A stretch of DNA of 64,000 nt from an uncultured Clostridia bacterium. Lineage in GTDB: Bacteria; Bacillota; Clostridia; Christensenellales; Aristaeellaceae. Each line of letters begins with the position of its first letter. The stretch's first letter is position 1. The DNA is taken from the NCBI GenBank assembly GCA_934663595.1, contig CAKUKM010000009.1:10843-74842 (forward strand), written 5' to 3'. Positions 46,215 to 53,123 of this stretch are shown piece after piece. Under the pieces are notes generated by a model. The model worked only from the letters and a program-made list of their open reading frames with translations. It searched no databases and was not told the origin of the DNA. Position numbers and translations under genes: made by a program.

Positions 46215-46772
46215 TTAAACCGCCATGATCTCCTTTTCCTTGTCCGCGCCGATGCGGTCGAGATCCTTGATGTGATTGTCCGTAACCTTTTGCAGCTCGT
46301 TTTCCGCGACCTTCTGATCGTCCTCGGTGATCACGGAATCCTTCTTCATTTTCTTGATGGCCTCCATCGCGTCGCGGCGGATCGCGCGAATCGCAACCTT
46401 GCCCTCTTCAATCTGCTTGCGAACCTGCTTGCACAGCTCCTTGCGGCGTTCCTCGTTCAGCTCCGGAACGAGCAGGCGGATCACCTTGCCGTCGTTGGAG
46501 GGATTGATGCCGATATCGGATTTCTGAATGGCCTTTTCGATGGGCCCGATCATCTTCGGCTCCCACGGCGCGATCACGAGCATGCGCGGCTCCGGAGAAG
46601 AGATATTGCCCACCTGGTTCAGCGGCGTGGGCGTTCCATAATAGTCCACGGTGATCTTATCGAGAATCTGCGGATTGGCGCGGCCCGCGCGCAGCGTGCT
46701 CAAATCCTTCTGAATTACGGAAATGGTCTTGTCCATCTTTTCGCCGGCCGTCTTGATCGTCTCTTTATACAT
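46215..46772 (-). CDS. frr: Ribosome recycling factor
   Basis: RRF (185 residues, normal). ISVIQKDLSTLRAGRANPQILDKITVDYYGTPTPLNQVG and the C-terminal DNHIKDLDRIGADKEKEIM are diagnostic. It splits post-termination ribosomes with EF-G. The ATG at 46772 is correctly spaced from GGAGGG; the ATG at 46778 would sit on top of it. First gene of the operon leading to polC. pyrH, tsf and rpsB, often upstream, are absent. Confidence 0.97.
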   Translation of the reverse strand: MYKETIKTAGEKMDKTISVIQKDLSTLRAGRANPQILDKITVDYYGTPTPLNQVGNISSPEPRMLVIAPWEPKMIGPIEKAIQKSDIGINPSNDGKVIRLLVPELNEERRKELCKQVRKQIEEGKVAIRAIRRDAMEAIKKMKKDSVITEDDQKVAENELQKVTDNHIKDLDRIGADKEKEIMAV

Positions 46773-46913
46773 GATCATCCCTCCAAATGTTCAAAGCGCA
46801 TTCACGCTATTTTTCTGAATATATTGTATCGTATCTTAAGCAAATGTGCAAGCAGTTTTTTCCTTCATTTTGAAAAGTTCTCGCCCGCCCCGCCAAATTT
46901 TGAAGCGGGCGCG

Positions 46914-46942
46914 TTGACAGCACAGGAATGCTGTGATATAAT
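46914..46942 (+). promoter_or_regulatory. Promoter of the type I antitoxin RNA
   Basis: TTGACA (46914-46919), 17-bp spacer, TATAAT (46937-46942), full consensus, reading toward the 3' end of the toxin gene. Confidence 0.8.
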
Positions 46943-46948
46943 AACAGC

Positions 46949-47040
46949 AGGAAGGGATGACGCTTTTGGTGTGGCTTCTCCCCTCCGTATTAGAGGGATG
47001 CCGCCTACCAGTTAGCGCTGGATGGCGGCTTTGCTTTTAG
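46949..47040 (+). ncRNA. Putative antisense antitoxin RNA (RatA-like)
   Basis: The transcript begins about seven bases after the promoter's -10 box and ends at GCCGCC... GGCGGC followed by TTTGCTTTT (47007-47038). No sensible coding frame lies in it. It converges on the toxin gene and overlaps the presumed 3' UTR of the toxin mRNA, the arrangement of txpA/ratA and bsrG/SR4 in Bacillus. Boundaries are estimates. Confidence 0.65.
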
Positions 47041-47042
47041 CA

Positions 47043-47219
47043 TTATTTCTTGTTCTTGGTATCGCGACCGAACTTGATCGCTTTCAATACAAAAGGTCGG
47101 CAACCGGAGGTTTCCGAGTTTTTGCTTGGCAAAAACCGCTGACGGTTCAAATCGAAGATTTGTACCGCAGCGCCAGAGATGATCATAACGACCGCGGAGA
47201 TAATCTCGAAGTCAGACAT
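47043..47219 (-). CDS. Putative type I holin-like toxin
   Basis: A 58-residue protein starting MSDFEIISAVVMIISGAAVQIFDLNRQRF, the short hydrophobic start of the Firmicutes 'putative holin-like toxin' family. A basic C-terminal extension of about 30 residues is longer than in typical members. A very strong Shine-Dalgarno (AAAGGAGGTGA) precedes the ATG at 47219 but is sequestered in a hairpin. Family members insert in the membrane. The convergent RNA is the likely antitoxin. It sits in the chromosome between frr and smpB, not in the prophage. Confidence 0.75.
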   Translation of the reverse strand: MSDFEIISAVVMIISGAAVQIFDLNRQRFLPSKNSETSGCRPFVLKAIKFGRDTKNKK

Positions 47220-47222
47220 GAT

Positions 47223-47251
47223 CTCACCTCCTTTGCTTTTGTAGGAGGTGA
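47223..47251 (-). promoter_or_regulatory. Shine-Dalgarno-sequestering hairpin of the toxin mRNA
   Basis: In the toxin 5' UTR, TCACCTCCT pairs with AGGAGGTGA across a short loop. The ribosome site is therefore closed, as for toxins such as TxpA-, BsrG- and TisB-type mRNAs where folding delays translation. Confidence 0.75.
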
Positions 47252-47303
47252 AAAGCCAAGCGCCATCTGGTTCCTTCCTGCCGGAAGCCGAAGCTTCGAT
47301 TGC

Positions 47304-47332
47304 ATTATACCATACCGCCGCACGCGCGTCAA
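47304..47332 (-). promoter_or_regulatory. Toxin promoter
   Basis: Read leftward: TTGACG (47327-47332), 17-bp spacer, TATAAT (47304-47309). This leaves a 5' UTR of about 78 nt. Confidence 0.7.
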
Positions 47333-47379
47333 ATAAAAACGAGTCCTCGCGCCGCTTCAAAAATTCATGCGCCCGGGCG

Positions 47380-47408
47380 TTTACAAGCGCGCGAAACCGT
47401 GGTATAAT
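47380..47408 (+). promoter_or_regulatory. Promoter for smpB
   Basis: TTTACA (47380-47385), 17-bp spacer, TATAAT (47403-47408), 31 bp before smpB. Confidence 0.65.
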
Positions 47409-47439
47409 AATGGAAGCAACCGCGAAGGGAGGAAGCAGC

Positions 47440-47901
47440 ATGCCGCAGAAGGGCGTAAAGGTGATCGCGCAGAATCGTCGCGCGCGGCATGATTATTTCA
47501 TCCTCGATACGTGGGAAGCCGGTATTGAGCTGCGGGGCACGGAGGTCAAATCCCTGCGCCTGGGCAAATGCAACCTGAAGGACAGCTTCGCGCAGGTGAA
47601 AAACGGCGAAATGCTCGTTCAGGGCATGCACATCAGCCCCTACGAAAACGGCAACATCTTCAATACCGATCCAATGCGCCCCAAGCGCCTGCTGATGCAC
47701 AAATCGGAAATCCGAAAGGCGCAGCAGAGCGTGATGCAGCAGGGCCTTTCGCTGATTCCGCTGTCGATCTATTTAAAGGACGGCCGGATGAAGCTGGAGC
47801 TCGCGCTGTGCAAGGGCAAAAAGCTCTACGACAAGCGCGACGACATGGCCAAGCGCGACGCCAAGCGCGATATTGAGCGCACAATGGCGGGGCGCGGCTG
47901 A
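47440..47901 (+). CDS. smpB: SsrA-binding protein SmpB
   Basis: SmpB (153 residues) carries tmRNA into stalled ribosomes. QNRRARHDYFILDTWEAGIELRGTEVKSLR and the C-terminal basic tail (KRDDMAKRDAKRDIERTM) are complete. GGGAGG precedes the ATG at 47440; the frame is open upstream without a better site. ssrA follows 37 bp downstream, so the two partners are probably cotranscribed. Confidence 0.97.
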   Translation: MPQKGVKVIAQNRRARHDYFILDTWEAGIELRGTEVKSLRLGKCNLKDSFAQVKNGEMLVQGMHISPYENGNIFNTDPMRPKRLLMHKSEIRKAQQSVMQQGLSLIPLSIYLKDGRMKLELALCKGKKLYDKRDDMAKRDAKRDIERTMAGRG

Positions 47902-47938
47902 TTTTCACCACGGCGGTTTGCCCAAACCCCATTCACGC

Positions 47939-48286
47939 GGGGCCGTAAATGGTTTCGACGGGGATGCGGAGGGGCGAAGAAGCGAGCGGCAGCCCTGGAC
48001 TGCCTCAAAAACGGGACTTAAAGATTAACTGACAACTACGAAAACGTAGCTTTCGCAGCTTAATGCGAAACGTCGCCCCTAAGCCTCCTGCGGCGTAGGC
48101 CAGCGGCGTCAGAATAGCAGGGAACCAGCCGGCTCAAGCTTTGCGGTCGGTGGGATTTTATGAAGCTACTAAAACCGGTATCCTGTCCGCGGGAGCCCGG
48201 CGGAGGGAATGTCAAATCACGGACTGCGCTCGGAGAAGCTTCGTTCGGCCGGTCTTCGGACAGGGGTTCGACTCCCCTCGGCTCCA
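47939..48286 (+). ncRNA. ssrA: Transfer-messenger RNA (tmRNA)
   Basis: It starts GGGGCCGTAAATGGTTTCGA and ends with the T-arm GGGGTTCGACTCCCC and acceptor CGGCTCCA; GGGGCCG pairs with CGGCTCC. The tag reading frame ends DNYENVAFAA then TAA (48031-48063). CCA is not encoded. It rescues stalled ribosomes together with SmpB. The 3' end abuts the integrase gene and is the likely attachment site. Confidence 0.95.
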
Positions 48287-48290
48287 CTTC
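48262..48290 (+). other. Probable phage attachment site (attL) at the tmRNA 3' end
   Basis: The T-arm/acceptor sequence of tmRNA is a common target for tyrosine integrases. Here the integrase gene lies within 75 bp and all following genes are phage-like. I found no second copy of the core in the window, so attR must lie beyond 64,000 or be lost. Confidence 0.6.
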
Positions 48291-48293
48291 CAA

Positions 48294-48334
48294 AAAACGC
48301 CCAACCATCGCGGTTTCGGGCGTTTTTCTTTTTT
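48294..48334 (+). terminator. tmRNA terminator
   Basis: AACGCCC / GGGCGTT stem followed by TTTCTTTTTT. Confidence 0.85.
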
Positions 48335-48359
48335 CCTTCCACCCACTTTCCCACCCACT

Positions 48360-49472
48360 TTATTTTTTTACATTCAAAATATCGCGAAATACGCCGTCGA
48401 TAATCGTTGCGGCGCGATGCCGGTCGCCCTCGATTTCATGGCCGTAAACGCCGAACGTGTCCATGCTTTCCGAGTGCCCGACTACCGACTTCATCAGCTC
48501 CAGCGGCAAATCGGCCTTATTAATCGAGATGAACGTGTGCCGCAGTTCGTGCAGATTCGAGCGTATGCCATGGTGCTTGCGGTAGGTGTCCCATTGGTCG
48601 TATACGCAGTTTGGCGACGGGCGCTCGCCATATCGATCGCAGAATACCCACGGCGAAATCAGGGCCTTGCGCTGCAGCATCGCACGCTGATCGGTGAGCA
48701 CTTTCAGCGCCGTGTCGGTCAGCTCGATCGTTCTGCGGGCGTTCCTGTTTTTGCCCTCGGTGATCTCGTTTTCGGAATTGATCGACCGGCAGATCGTCAG
48801 CGTGCGTCCGTCGATATCCTCCGTGCGCAACCCGCACATCTCCCCGCGCCGCAGCCCTGTTGCCACCAGAAAGCGCCATGCATGAATGAAATGCGCCTCT
48901 TCCTGCCGCCCGTATCTCGGGAAGCACGCGTCCGCGAACAGTACGCGAATTTCGTACGGTTGAAGCACAATCTTTTCCCTGCGTGCCGCCGCGTTTTTCG
49001 GGATCACCAGATCGCCCTTTTCGAGACGCTGCACATTCCATCTCGACCGCAGCGCAAAGCCGACGAATTCATTGATCGCCGCGCGAATGTTGGTGCAGGT
49101 GCGCGCCGACAGGCCCTTTTGCGCCGCTGTATCAATGCACGATTGCCACATGATCGGCGTGATGATGGACAATCGACGCTCGAGAATGCAGGGCGACAAA
49201 TACACTCGATAGATCTGGTCGAGTTTATTGACGTTCGCAGTACCGGTACGCTCGCGCTGAACGGCCATAAACGCCTCCCACGCCGCCGGGAACCGCATGT
49301 CTATTGTTCCCTTCTCCAGCCATTCATCGGCCTTAATCTCGGCGGCATGCTTGCCCTTGCGGCCTTTTATGGCCGATGTAAACCCCTTGCGCACGCCGTC
49401 CTTCTGCACCTTGACCTGCCAGTATCCCTTTGACTCGATCCAGATTGCTTCCGACATTCGTTTGCTTGCCAT
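48360..49472 (-). CDS. Tyrosine site-specific recombinase (phage integrase)
   Basis: A 370-residue integrase. The N-terminal arm-binding and SAM-like domains (about 1-165) precede the catalytic domain with the active residues in TGLRRGEM (Arg), HELRHTF (His-x-x-Arg), VVGHSE (His) and FGVYGH (nucleophilic Tyr). The ATG at 49472 (MASKRMSEAIW) follows GGAGGGGG; upstream codons in the frame are leader. Its stop lies next to the tmRNA 3' end, so it probably integrates there. Confidence 0.95.
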   Translation of the reverse strand: MASKRMSEAIWIESKGYWQVKVQKDGVRKGFTSAIKGRKGKHAAEIKADEWLEKGTIDMRFPAAWEAFMAVQRERTGTANVNKLDQIYRVYLSPCILERRLSIITPIMWQSCIDTAAQKGLSARTCTNIRAAINEFVGFALRSRWNVQRLEKGDLVIPKNAAARREKIVLQPYEIRVLFADACFPRYGRQEEAHFIHAWRFLVATGLRRGEMCGLRTEDIDGRTLTICRSINSENEITEGKNRNARRTIELTDTALKVLTDQRAMLQRKALISPWVFCDRYGERPSPNCVYDQWDTYRKHHGIRSNLHELRHTFISINKADLPLELMKSVVGHSESMDTFGVYGHEIEGDRHRAATIIDGVFRDILNVKK

Positions 49473-49488
49473 CGTTCCCCCTCCTATC

Positions 49489-49509
49489 AAAAACCCCGCC
49501 GAAGCGGGG
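49489..49509 (-). terminator. Terminator between the HTH gene and the integrase
   Basis: Read leftward: CCCCGC, loop TTCG, GCGGGG, then TTTTTG. It separates the integrase from upstream transcription. Confidence 0.8.
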
Positions 49510-49516
49510 AAAATAG

Positions 49517-49981
49517 TTACCTCCTTATCCATCCCATCGACGGCAGAAGAAAATCCAGCAGGAACAGCAGCGCGAACAGGCCCAGCGCGACATACGATAT
49601 GATGATCGCCGCCCGCGCCCGCCTGCGCTCATAGGCAATTTCCGCTTCCGCGCGCTCCCGCTCCTTCTCGGCGAGCCTCCATCGCGCGCTGATGCGCTCG
49701 TCCTTCTCGCCCAGCCGCGCTTCCAGACCGGCAACCACCAGCTGATAAGCATCCAGATCGCGGTCTGCGCTGGTTCCGATTCCTGCCAGCTCGTCGAGAC
49801 TGCCGCCCATGGTTGCGACCAGCTTGCGCACGATTTCAAAGTTCGCAGAATCATCGTTGATGCCAGAGAAATACTTCCCAATCGTGTTCGCATTCACGTT
49901 GGCGGTCTCCGCGATTTCACTCTGTGTGCGCCCGTCCTTCTCCTTGAGCCTGCGCAGGTACGGTGTAATCCGATTCGTCGT
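49517..49981 (-). CDS. XRE-family HTH protein with coiled coil and C-terminal membrane segment
   Basis: The coding frame extends upstream of the first ATG (49897) through RITPYLRRLKEKDGRTQSEIAETANVNANTIGKYFSG, a complete helix-turn-helix. No ATG, GTG or TTG exists at the natural start. The best site is ACG at 49981, eight bases after AGGAGG and four codons after an in-frame TAG. After the HTH come GGSLDELAGI, a charged coiled coil (about 65-120) and a membrane helix near the C-terminus. Tail-anchored XRE proteins are common in clostridial phages. The start assignment is tentative. Confidence 0.7.
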   Translation of the reverse strand, partial: TTNRITPYLRRLKEKDGRTQSEIAETANVNANTIGKYFSGINDDSANFEIVRKLVATMGGSLDELAGIGTSADRDLDAYQLVVAGLEARLGEKDERISARWRLAEKERERAEAEIAYERRRARAAIIISYVALGLFALLFLLDFLLPSMGWIRR

Positions 49982-50063
49982 TTCTCTCGCCTCCTAACAT
50001 CGTTGACCCATAGTTGACTGCTTCCGCGTCTTCCCTCCTTTTTCTCTGTTTTCTCCAAAATAT

Positions 50064-50118
50064 CCCCAAATTGGGGGATTTCTTCTCATGAGAAGTGGAA
50101 TTCTTCTCAGGAGAAGAA
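50064..50118. promoter_or_regulatory. Cluster of palindromic operator-like sites
   Basis: CCCCAAATTGGGG (50064-50076), CTTCTCATGAGAAG (50082-50095, perfect) and TTCTTCTCAGGAGAAGAA (50101-50118, perfect arms). The last two are centred 21 bp apart, two helical turns. A lone half-site (TTCTTCTCC) follows at 50152-50160. They lie upstream of both the HTH gene and the small gene at 50241. The rest of 49982-50240 has no gene that I can support. Confidence 0.6.
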
Positions 50119-50240
50119 AATTCTTCCTACAAAAAGCGGATTCTTTTTCGGTTCTTCTCCTGTGGTATTGATTCTTCCCGTTAAGTGTGTCACCATGGAA
50201 TCAACAGGAATCCACGAACACGCAGGAGGTACATTCGACC

Positions 50241-50456
50241 ATGATGAACAACGCAATGCTCAATCCGAACTACCGGCAATGGCTCGCGCGCAGGCTCTCC
50301 CATGAAGGGCGCTTTCGCGTAGTATTTGGGAATTATCCGGAGTGCCCGGAGGTCTTCGAGTTCATTACGCCGCCTGATGCATCCGGCGCAAGAACTCGCT
50401 TCATCAACATCAATGCCAAGCATGATGCAAACATTTCGCGACTCATTCGCCCATAG
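50241..50456 (+). CDS. Small protein of unknown function
   Basis: A 71-residue protein starting MMNNAMLNPNYRQWLARRLSHEGRF, with no membrane segment or recognisable motif. AGGAGGT lies upstream of the ATG. It stands alone in the rightward direction between the operator cluster and a promoter. Confidence 0.55.
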   Translation: MMNNAMLNPNYRQWLARRLSHEGRFRVVFGNYPECPEVFEFITPPDASGARTRFININAKHDANISRLIRP

Positions 50457-50480
50457 TGCGAATATGGCAGCAATTGCCTG

Positions 50481-50509
50481 TTGACTTTTTTGCCATTTTC
50501 GCATATAAT
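50481..50509 (+). promoter_or_regulatory. Promoter of a possible small RNA
   Basis: TTGACT (50481-50486), 17-bp spacer, TATAAT (50504-50509), reading against the DUF3800 gene. Confidence 0.6.
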
Positions 50510-50514
50510 GAGTA

Positions 50515-50600
50515 TGAAAGAACGTCGCCGGACTAACGCGAGGGTGTATCACCAGCATGCTTGTCATGTGGAAGTCGCGCCGGGGGTTCTTTCTTGCTTT
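50515..50600 (+). ncRNA. Candidate small RNA convergent with the DUF3800 gene
   Basis: The segment starts just after a good promoter. AAAGAAC (50517-50523) pairs with GTTCTTT (50587-50593), enclosing a CCGG/CCGG pair and an inner CCAGCATG... CATGTGG hairpin, with a T-rich run after it. No convincing protein is encoded. It may instead be the terminator of the DUF3800 gene or an antisense RNA to its 3' end. Confidence 0.35.
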
Positions 50601-51328
50601 ATACAGCCAGAACAAACGCGAGTAGCCTGCAGCGCTTCTTTATCCGGCTTCATATCGCGAGTGAAGAACTTAACGCCATAGCTGTCCAGTTTTCCATCCT
50701 TGCGATATAAATGATCGGCCAACGCTATGCTGAAGCACGGCGTAGAGAATCCATAGCTGTTTATTTCATACGTCAGGAACATCGTTGTCGCACATACATC
50801 CGCTAACTGCAGCATGTCCCAGCCTGCCGCAGGTTTGGCGGATATTTTTTCGAAAGCGCTGGAATAAATGCTGTTGTAATCATACGGCAGCAGCTTGTCC
50901 TGAATGTATTCAATCAGTTCGCCGTCCCTTGCGGTTCCTCGCGCTGATAAAACCACATCGCATGTTTTCCCCTGCGCATTCAAAAACCAAGATACCCGCT
51001 GCAACAGATACTTGCATACAAAATTATATGCAACATGCGTATCCGGAATCTTGCTTGCGTCGAACTTATTGGTATCGACCAGCGCGCTCATATAAATGAA
51101 ATCCTGATCCTTCAGCTCTCGAACAATAAATCCTCGTTTCTTAAAATCGGTTATTGTCCTGAAGTGTATTTCCTTGATATTCAGCCTCGACTTGATACCC
51201 GCCATCCGACGCCGTATCTGCGCCTCGGCCTCTTTTTTTACAAGCACGGCAGTGAGAACAAACCATTGCGTTCCCCTGTTAATCCCCAGATCGCCAGCCT
51301 CATCTATATATGCCGTGTAATCGCTCAT
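50564..51328 (-). CDS. DUF3800 protein
   Basis: A 254-residue protein of the DUF3800 family. The start TAYIDEAGDLG and the C-terminal block WDMLQLADVCATTMF with conserved acidic residues are diagnostic; the fold is predicted to be RNase H-like. AGAGGGG precedes the ATG. DUF3800 genes are frequent in phages and defence islands, but their role is unknown. It follows the repressor on the same strand. Confidence 0.82.
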   Translation of the reverse strand: MSDYTAYIDEAGDLGINRGTQWFVLTAVLVKKEAEAQIRRRMAGIKSRLNIKEIHFRTITDFKKRGFIVRELKDQDFIYMSALVDTNKFDASKIPDTHVAYNFVCKYLLQRVSWFLNAQGKTCDVVLSARGTARDGELIEYIQDKLLPYDYNSIYSSAFEKISAKPAAGWDMLQLADVCATTMFLTYEINSYGFSTPCFSIALADHLYRKDGKLDSYGVKFFTRDMKPDKEALQATRVCSGCIKQERTPGATST

Positions 51329-51378
51329 TGCGCGCCCCTCTTATCTGAAGTTGCTATACCCGTAAATCGCTGTTATTC

Positions 51379-51864
51379 CTATTTCCCTGCCGCCTTGCTC
51401 ATCTTGTCGAGGCCCTTTTCTTCGCCCTTCTCCACGTACTCAAGCACATGCTTTTCGTTCTTCGCAAGGTCTTCCTGCGTGATCTCCACGCCCGCCGGGT
51501 CTTCGCTTCTTGCCAGCGCGTCCGTGAGCTTTTCAATGTAGGTTTCTACACTATCCTGCCCTTCTTCATCCAATTGCATAAACACGTCCAGCAGCGCGCG
51601 GAACGTTCGCGATTTGGAATACCGGCGCGCCACCCGATCCAGCATTTGCGTCTGCGTTTCCAGCTCCATCGCGCCCTCGCCGGTTTCCAGCCACTCGCGC
51701 CGAACGTTGAACTCGCGGCAGATGGCCGTAATTACAGTATTGGACGGAACACGAACGCCCTTCTCATAAGTAGTAATTGCACTTCCTGTTAGTCCGACGC
51801 GCGCTCCAAATTCCACTTGCGTCAGATTTTTGGATTTTCTCAGTTCTTTGATTCTTTTTTCCAT
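51379..51864 (-). CDS. CI-like lysogeny repressor (XRE family)
   Basis: A 161-residue protein. Residues 3-57 form an XRE helix-turn-helix (IKELRKSKNLTQVEFGARVGLTGSAITTYEKG). The C-terminal half is helical and charged, without the Ser/Lys peptidase of LexA-type repressors. It faces the early genes across a double-promoter region with matching half-sites, which is the logic of a lysogeny switch. Confidence 0.88.
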   Translation of the reverse strand: MEKRIKELRKSKNLTQVEFGARVGLTGSAITTYEKGVRVPSNTVITAICREFNVRREWLETGEGAMELETQTQMLDRVARRYSKSRTFRALLDVFMQLDEEGQDSVETYIEKLTDALARSEDPAGVEITQEDLAKNEKHVLEYVEKGEEKGLDKMSKAAGK

Positions 51865-51894
51865 GCTATTCCCCCGCTGTTCTTAACTATGCCT

Positions 51895-51923
51895 ATTATA
51901 CCGCTAAAAACTTACGCTGTCAA
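51895..51923 (-). promoter_or_regulatory. Repressor promoter
   Basis: Read leftward: TTGACA (51918-51923), 17-bp spacer, TATAAT (51895-51900), full consensus. The half-site CTTACGCTGT (51911-51920) lies in its spacer and -35 box. Confidence 0.85.
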
Positions 51924-51952
51924 TATTTTTTTGAAAATCGGCAGAAAAACTA

Positions 51953-51981
51953 TTGACAAAACTAACGGCGTAAGCTATAAT
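51953..51981 (+). promoter_or_regulatory. Early lytic promoter with operator
   Basis: TTGACA (51953-51958), 17-bp spacer, TATAAT (51976-51981), full consensus. ACGGCGTAAG (51965-51974), the reverse complement of CTTACGCCGT, fills the spacer. Repressor bound there would block early transcription. Confidence 0.85.
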
Positions 51982-52018
51982 ACTCACATAGTCAGCAAGC
52001 AGAAAGGAACGCAAAACA

Positions 52019-52213
52019 ATGAACACAAACTTCTGGGAAGTAGTCAAGGGCCGGAAGAAGGTAGCACTCGAAGTCGGAGAACGCGTTTATATCGCATATC
52101 CGGAGATGATAGAGGAAATCGAAAAAGAATGGCGCGAGGAAGGCATCCCTTCCAAGATCGTTTGCGTTTCGGGCTTCCTTTCCAATTTCTACGAGACGCA
52201 GTCCATTCACTAA
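52019..52213 (+). CDS. Small acidic early protein, first copy of a duplicated gene
   Basis: A 64-residue protein starting MNTNFWEVVKGRKKVALEVG and ending FLSNFYETQSIH. The paralogue at 53971 differs at two residues. It is the first gene behind the early promoter, so a regulatory or anti-repressor role is possible, but no known domain is visible. Confidence 0.65.
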   Translation: MNTNFWEVVKGRKKVALEVGERVYIAYPEMIEEIEKEWREEGIPSKIVCVSGFLSNFYETQSIH

Positions 52214-52250
52214 GGTCATCCAGCATGAAGGCAGGAAGGAGCGCAAGACA

Positions 52251-52442
52251 ATGGAAACCACGAATTCCAGAATGCTGGAAGCTGCCAGCACGGAAGAACT
52301 GATTCAGGAATTGCTTCGACGCGGAGCATCCGCGTTTAATGGAAGCCCGCAAGCGCCGATCCGGCTTTCCCACGAGTGCCTGATGCTGTTGATCGACGGC
52401 TTCAGCGTGCAGGAAGGATTGCCAGAGCTTCGGCGGTGGTGA
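52251..52442 (+). CDS. Small early protein, intact copy of a duplicated gene
   Basis: A 63-residue protein, METTNSRMLEAASTEELIQELLRRGA, then a C-terminal part (APIRLSHECLMLLIDGF). AAGGAG precedes the ATG. The first 25 residues are shared with the truncated copy at 54203; the rest differs. Unknown function. Confidence 0.55.
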   Translation: METTNSRMLEAASTEELIQELLRRGASAFNGSPQAPIRLSHECLMLLIDGFSVQEGLPELRRW

Positions 52443-52464
52443 GGGTAGAAAGGAGCGCAAAACG

Positions 52465-52647
52465 ATGGAAATCAGGATCAGAGAAAGCTCGCATGGCGGT
52501 TATGCTGTCGAGAAGGGCATCCAGCATGAAGGCGGTATTGAAGTTGGCTACAAGCCCGGGTGCACCATGAAGGCGTTTATTGTCTATGAATCGGCCCACT
52601 ATGACACGCTCGAGGAAGCAAAGAAAGCCGCGAGCAGAATGAGGTAA
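52465..52647 (+). CDS. Small early protein of unknown function
   Basis: A 60-residue, mixed-charge protein starting MEIRIRESSHGGYAVEKGI. It follows the repeated leader AAAGGAGCGCAAAACG and ends 3 bp before the next gene. No domain recognised. Confidence 0.55.
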   Translation: MEIRIRESSHGGYAVEKGIQHEGGIEVGYKPGCTMKAFIVYESAHYDTLEEAKKAASRMR

Positions 52648-52650
52648 GCC

Positions 52651-52851
52651 ATGTTCAAGAATCTCATCGCCGAAAAGGCGATCCACCGGCTGTCGAATCA
52701 GCGGATGGCCGAAATCGCGGGCGTATCCCGCCCGACGTTCGAAAGCAAGATGAAGAACGGGCATTTCACCGCGATCGAGTGCTGGAAGCTCATTCGGTAT
52801 TTCGGCAAGACGTTCGAATACCTCTTCGCCACCGACGACCAGAGCGCGTAA
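52651..52851 (+). CDS. Cro-like HTH protein
   Basis: A 66-residue protein. LSNQRMAEIAGVSRPTFESKMKNGHFTAIECWKLIRYFGKTFEYLF is a single-domain helix-turn-helix of the Cro/Cro-C1 type, probably part of the lysis-lysogeny control circuit. Confidence 0.75.
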   Translation: MFKNLIAEKAIHRLSNQRMAEIAGVSRPTFESKMKNGHFTAIECWKLIRYFGKTFEYLFATDDQSA

Positions 52852-52866
52852 GGGAGGATAAAGCAA

Positions 52867-53055
52867 ATGAGCATCACTACGGACGAAAGGGCTATCAAGC
52901 TGCAACTGGACGATACGTCCAAGCGCAAACTGCGCATCATCCTTGAAACGCTGGCGATTGATGAGCCGCCGATTTCACATTCGAAAAAGCTGCTCAGGAT
53001 TGCGGAGGCCCTGCTTGAAAACAGAGCGCCAACCCTGAGCGGCTCGGAAGATTGA
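52867..53055 (+). CDS. Small early protein of unknown function
   Basis: A 62-residue helical protein starting MSITTDERAIKLQLDDTSKRKL. It follows the leader GGGAGGATAAAGCAA, which recurs before the gene at 57535. No domain recognised. Confidence 0.55.
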   Translation: MSITTDERAIKLQLDDTSKRKLRIILETLAIDEPPISHSKKLLRIAEALLENRAPTLSGSED

Positions 53056-53075
53056 GGGATTACCGGAACGGGCCG

Positions 53076-53123
53076 CAAAAAGACACGCCGACCTGCGAGG
53101 GTACTTAAGTTCACAGATCGGCG
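53076..53123 (-). terminator. Terminator of the leftward RNA
   Basis: Read leftward: CGCCGATCTG, 18-base loop, CAGGTCGGCG, then TGTCTTTTT (one G-T pair in a 10-bp stem). Confidence 0.8.
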
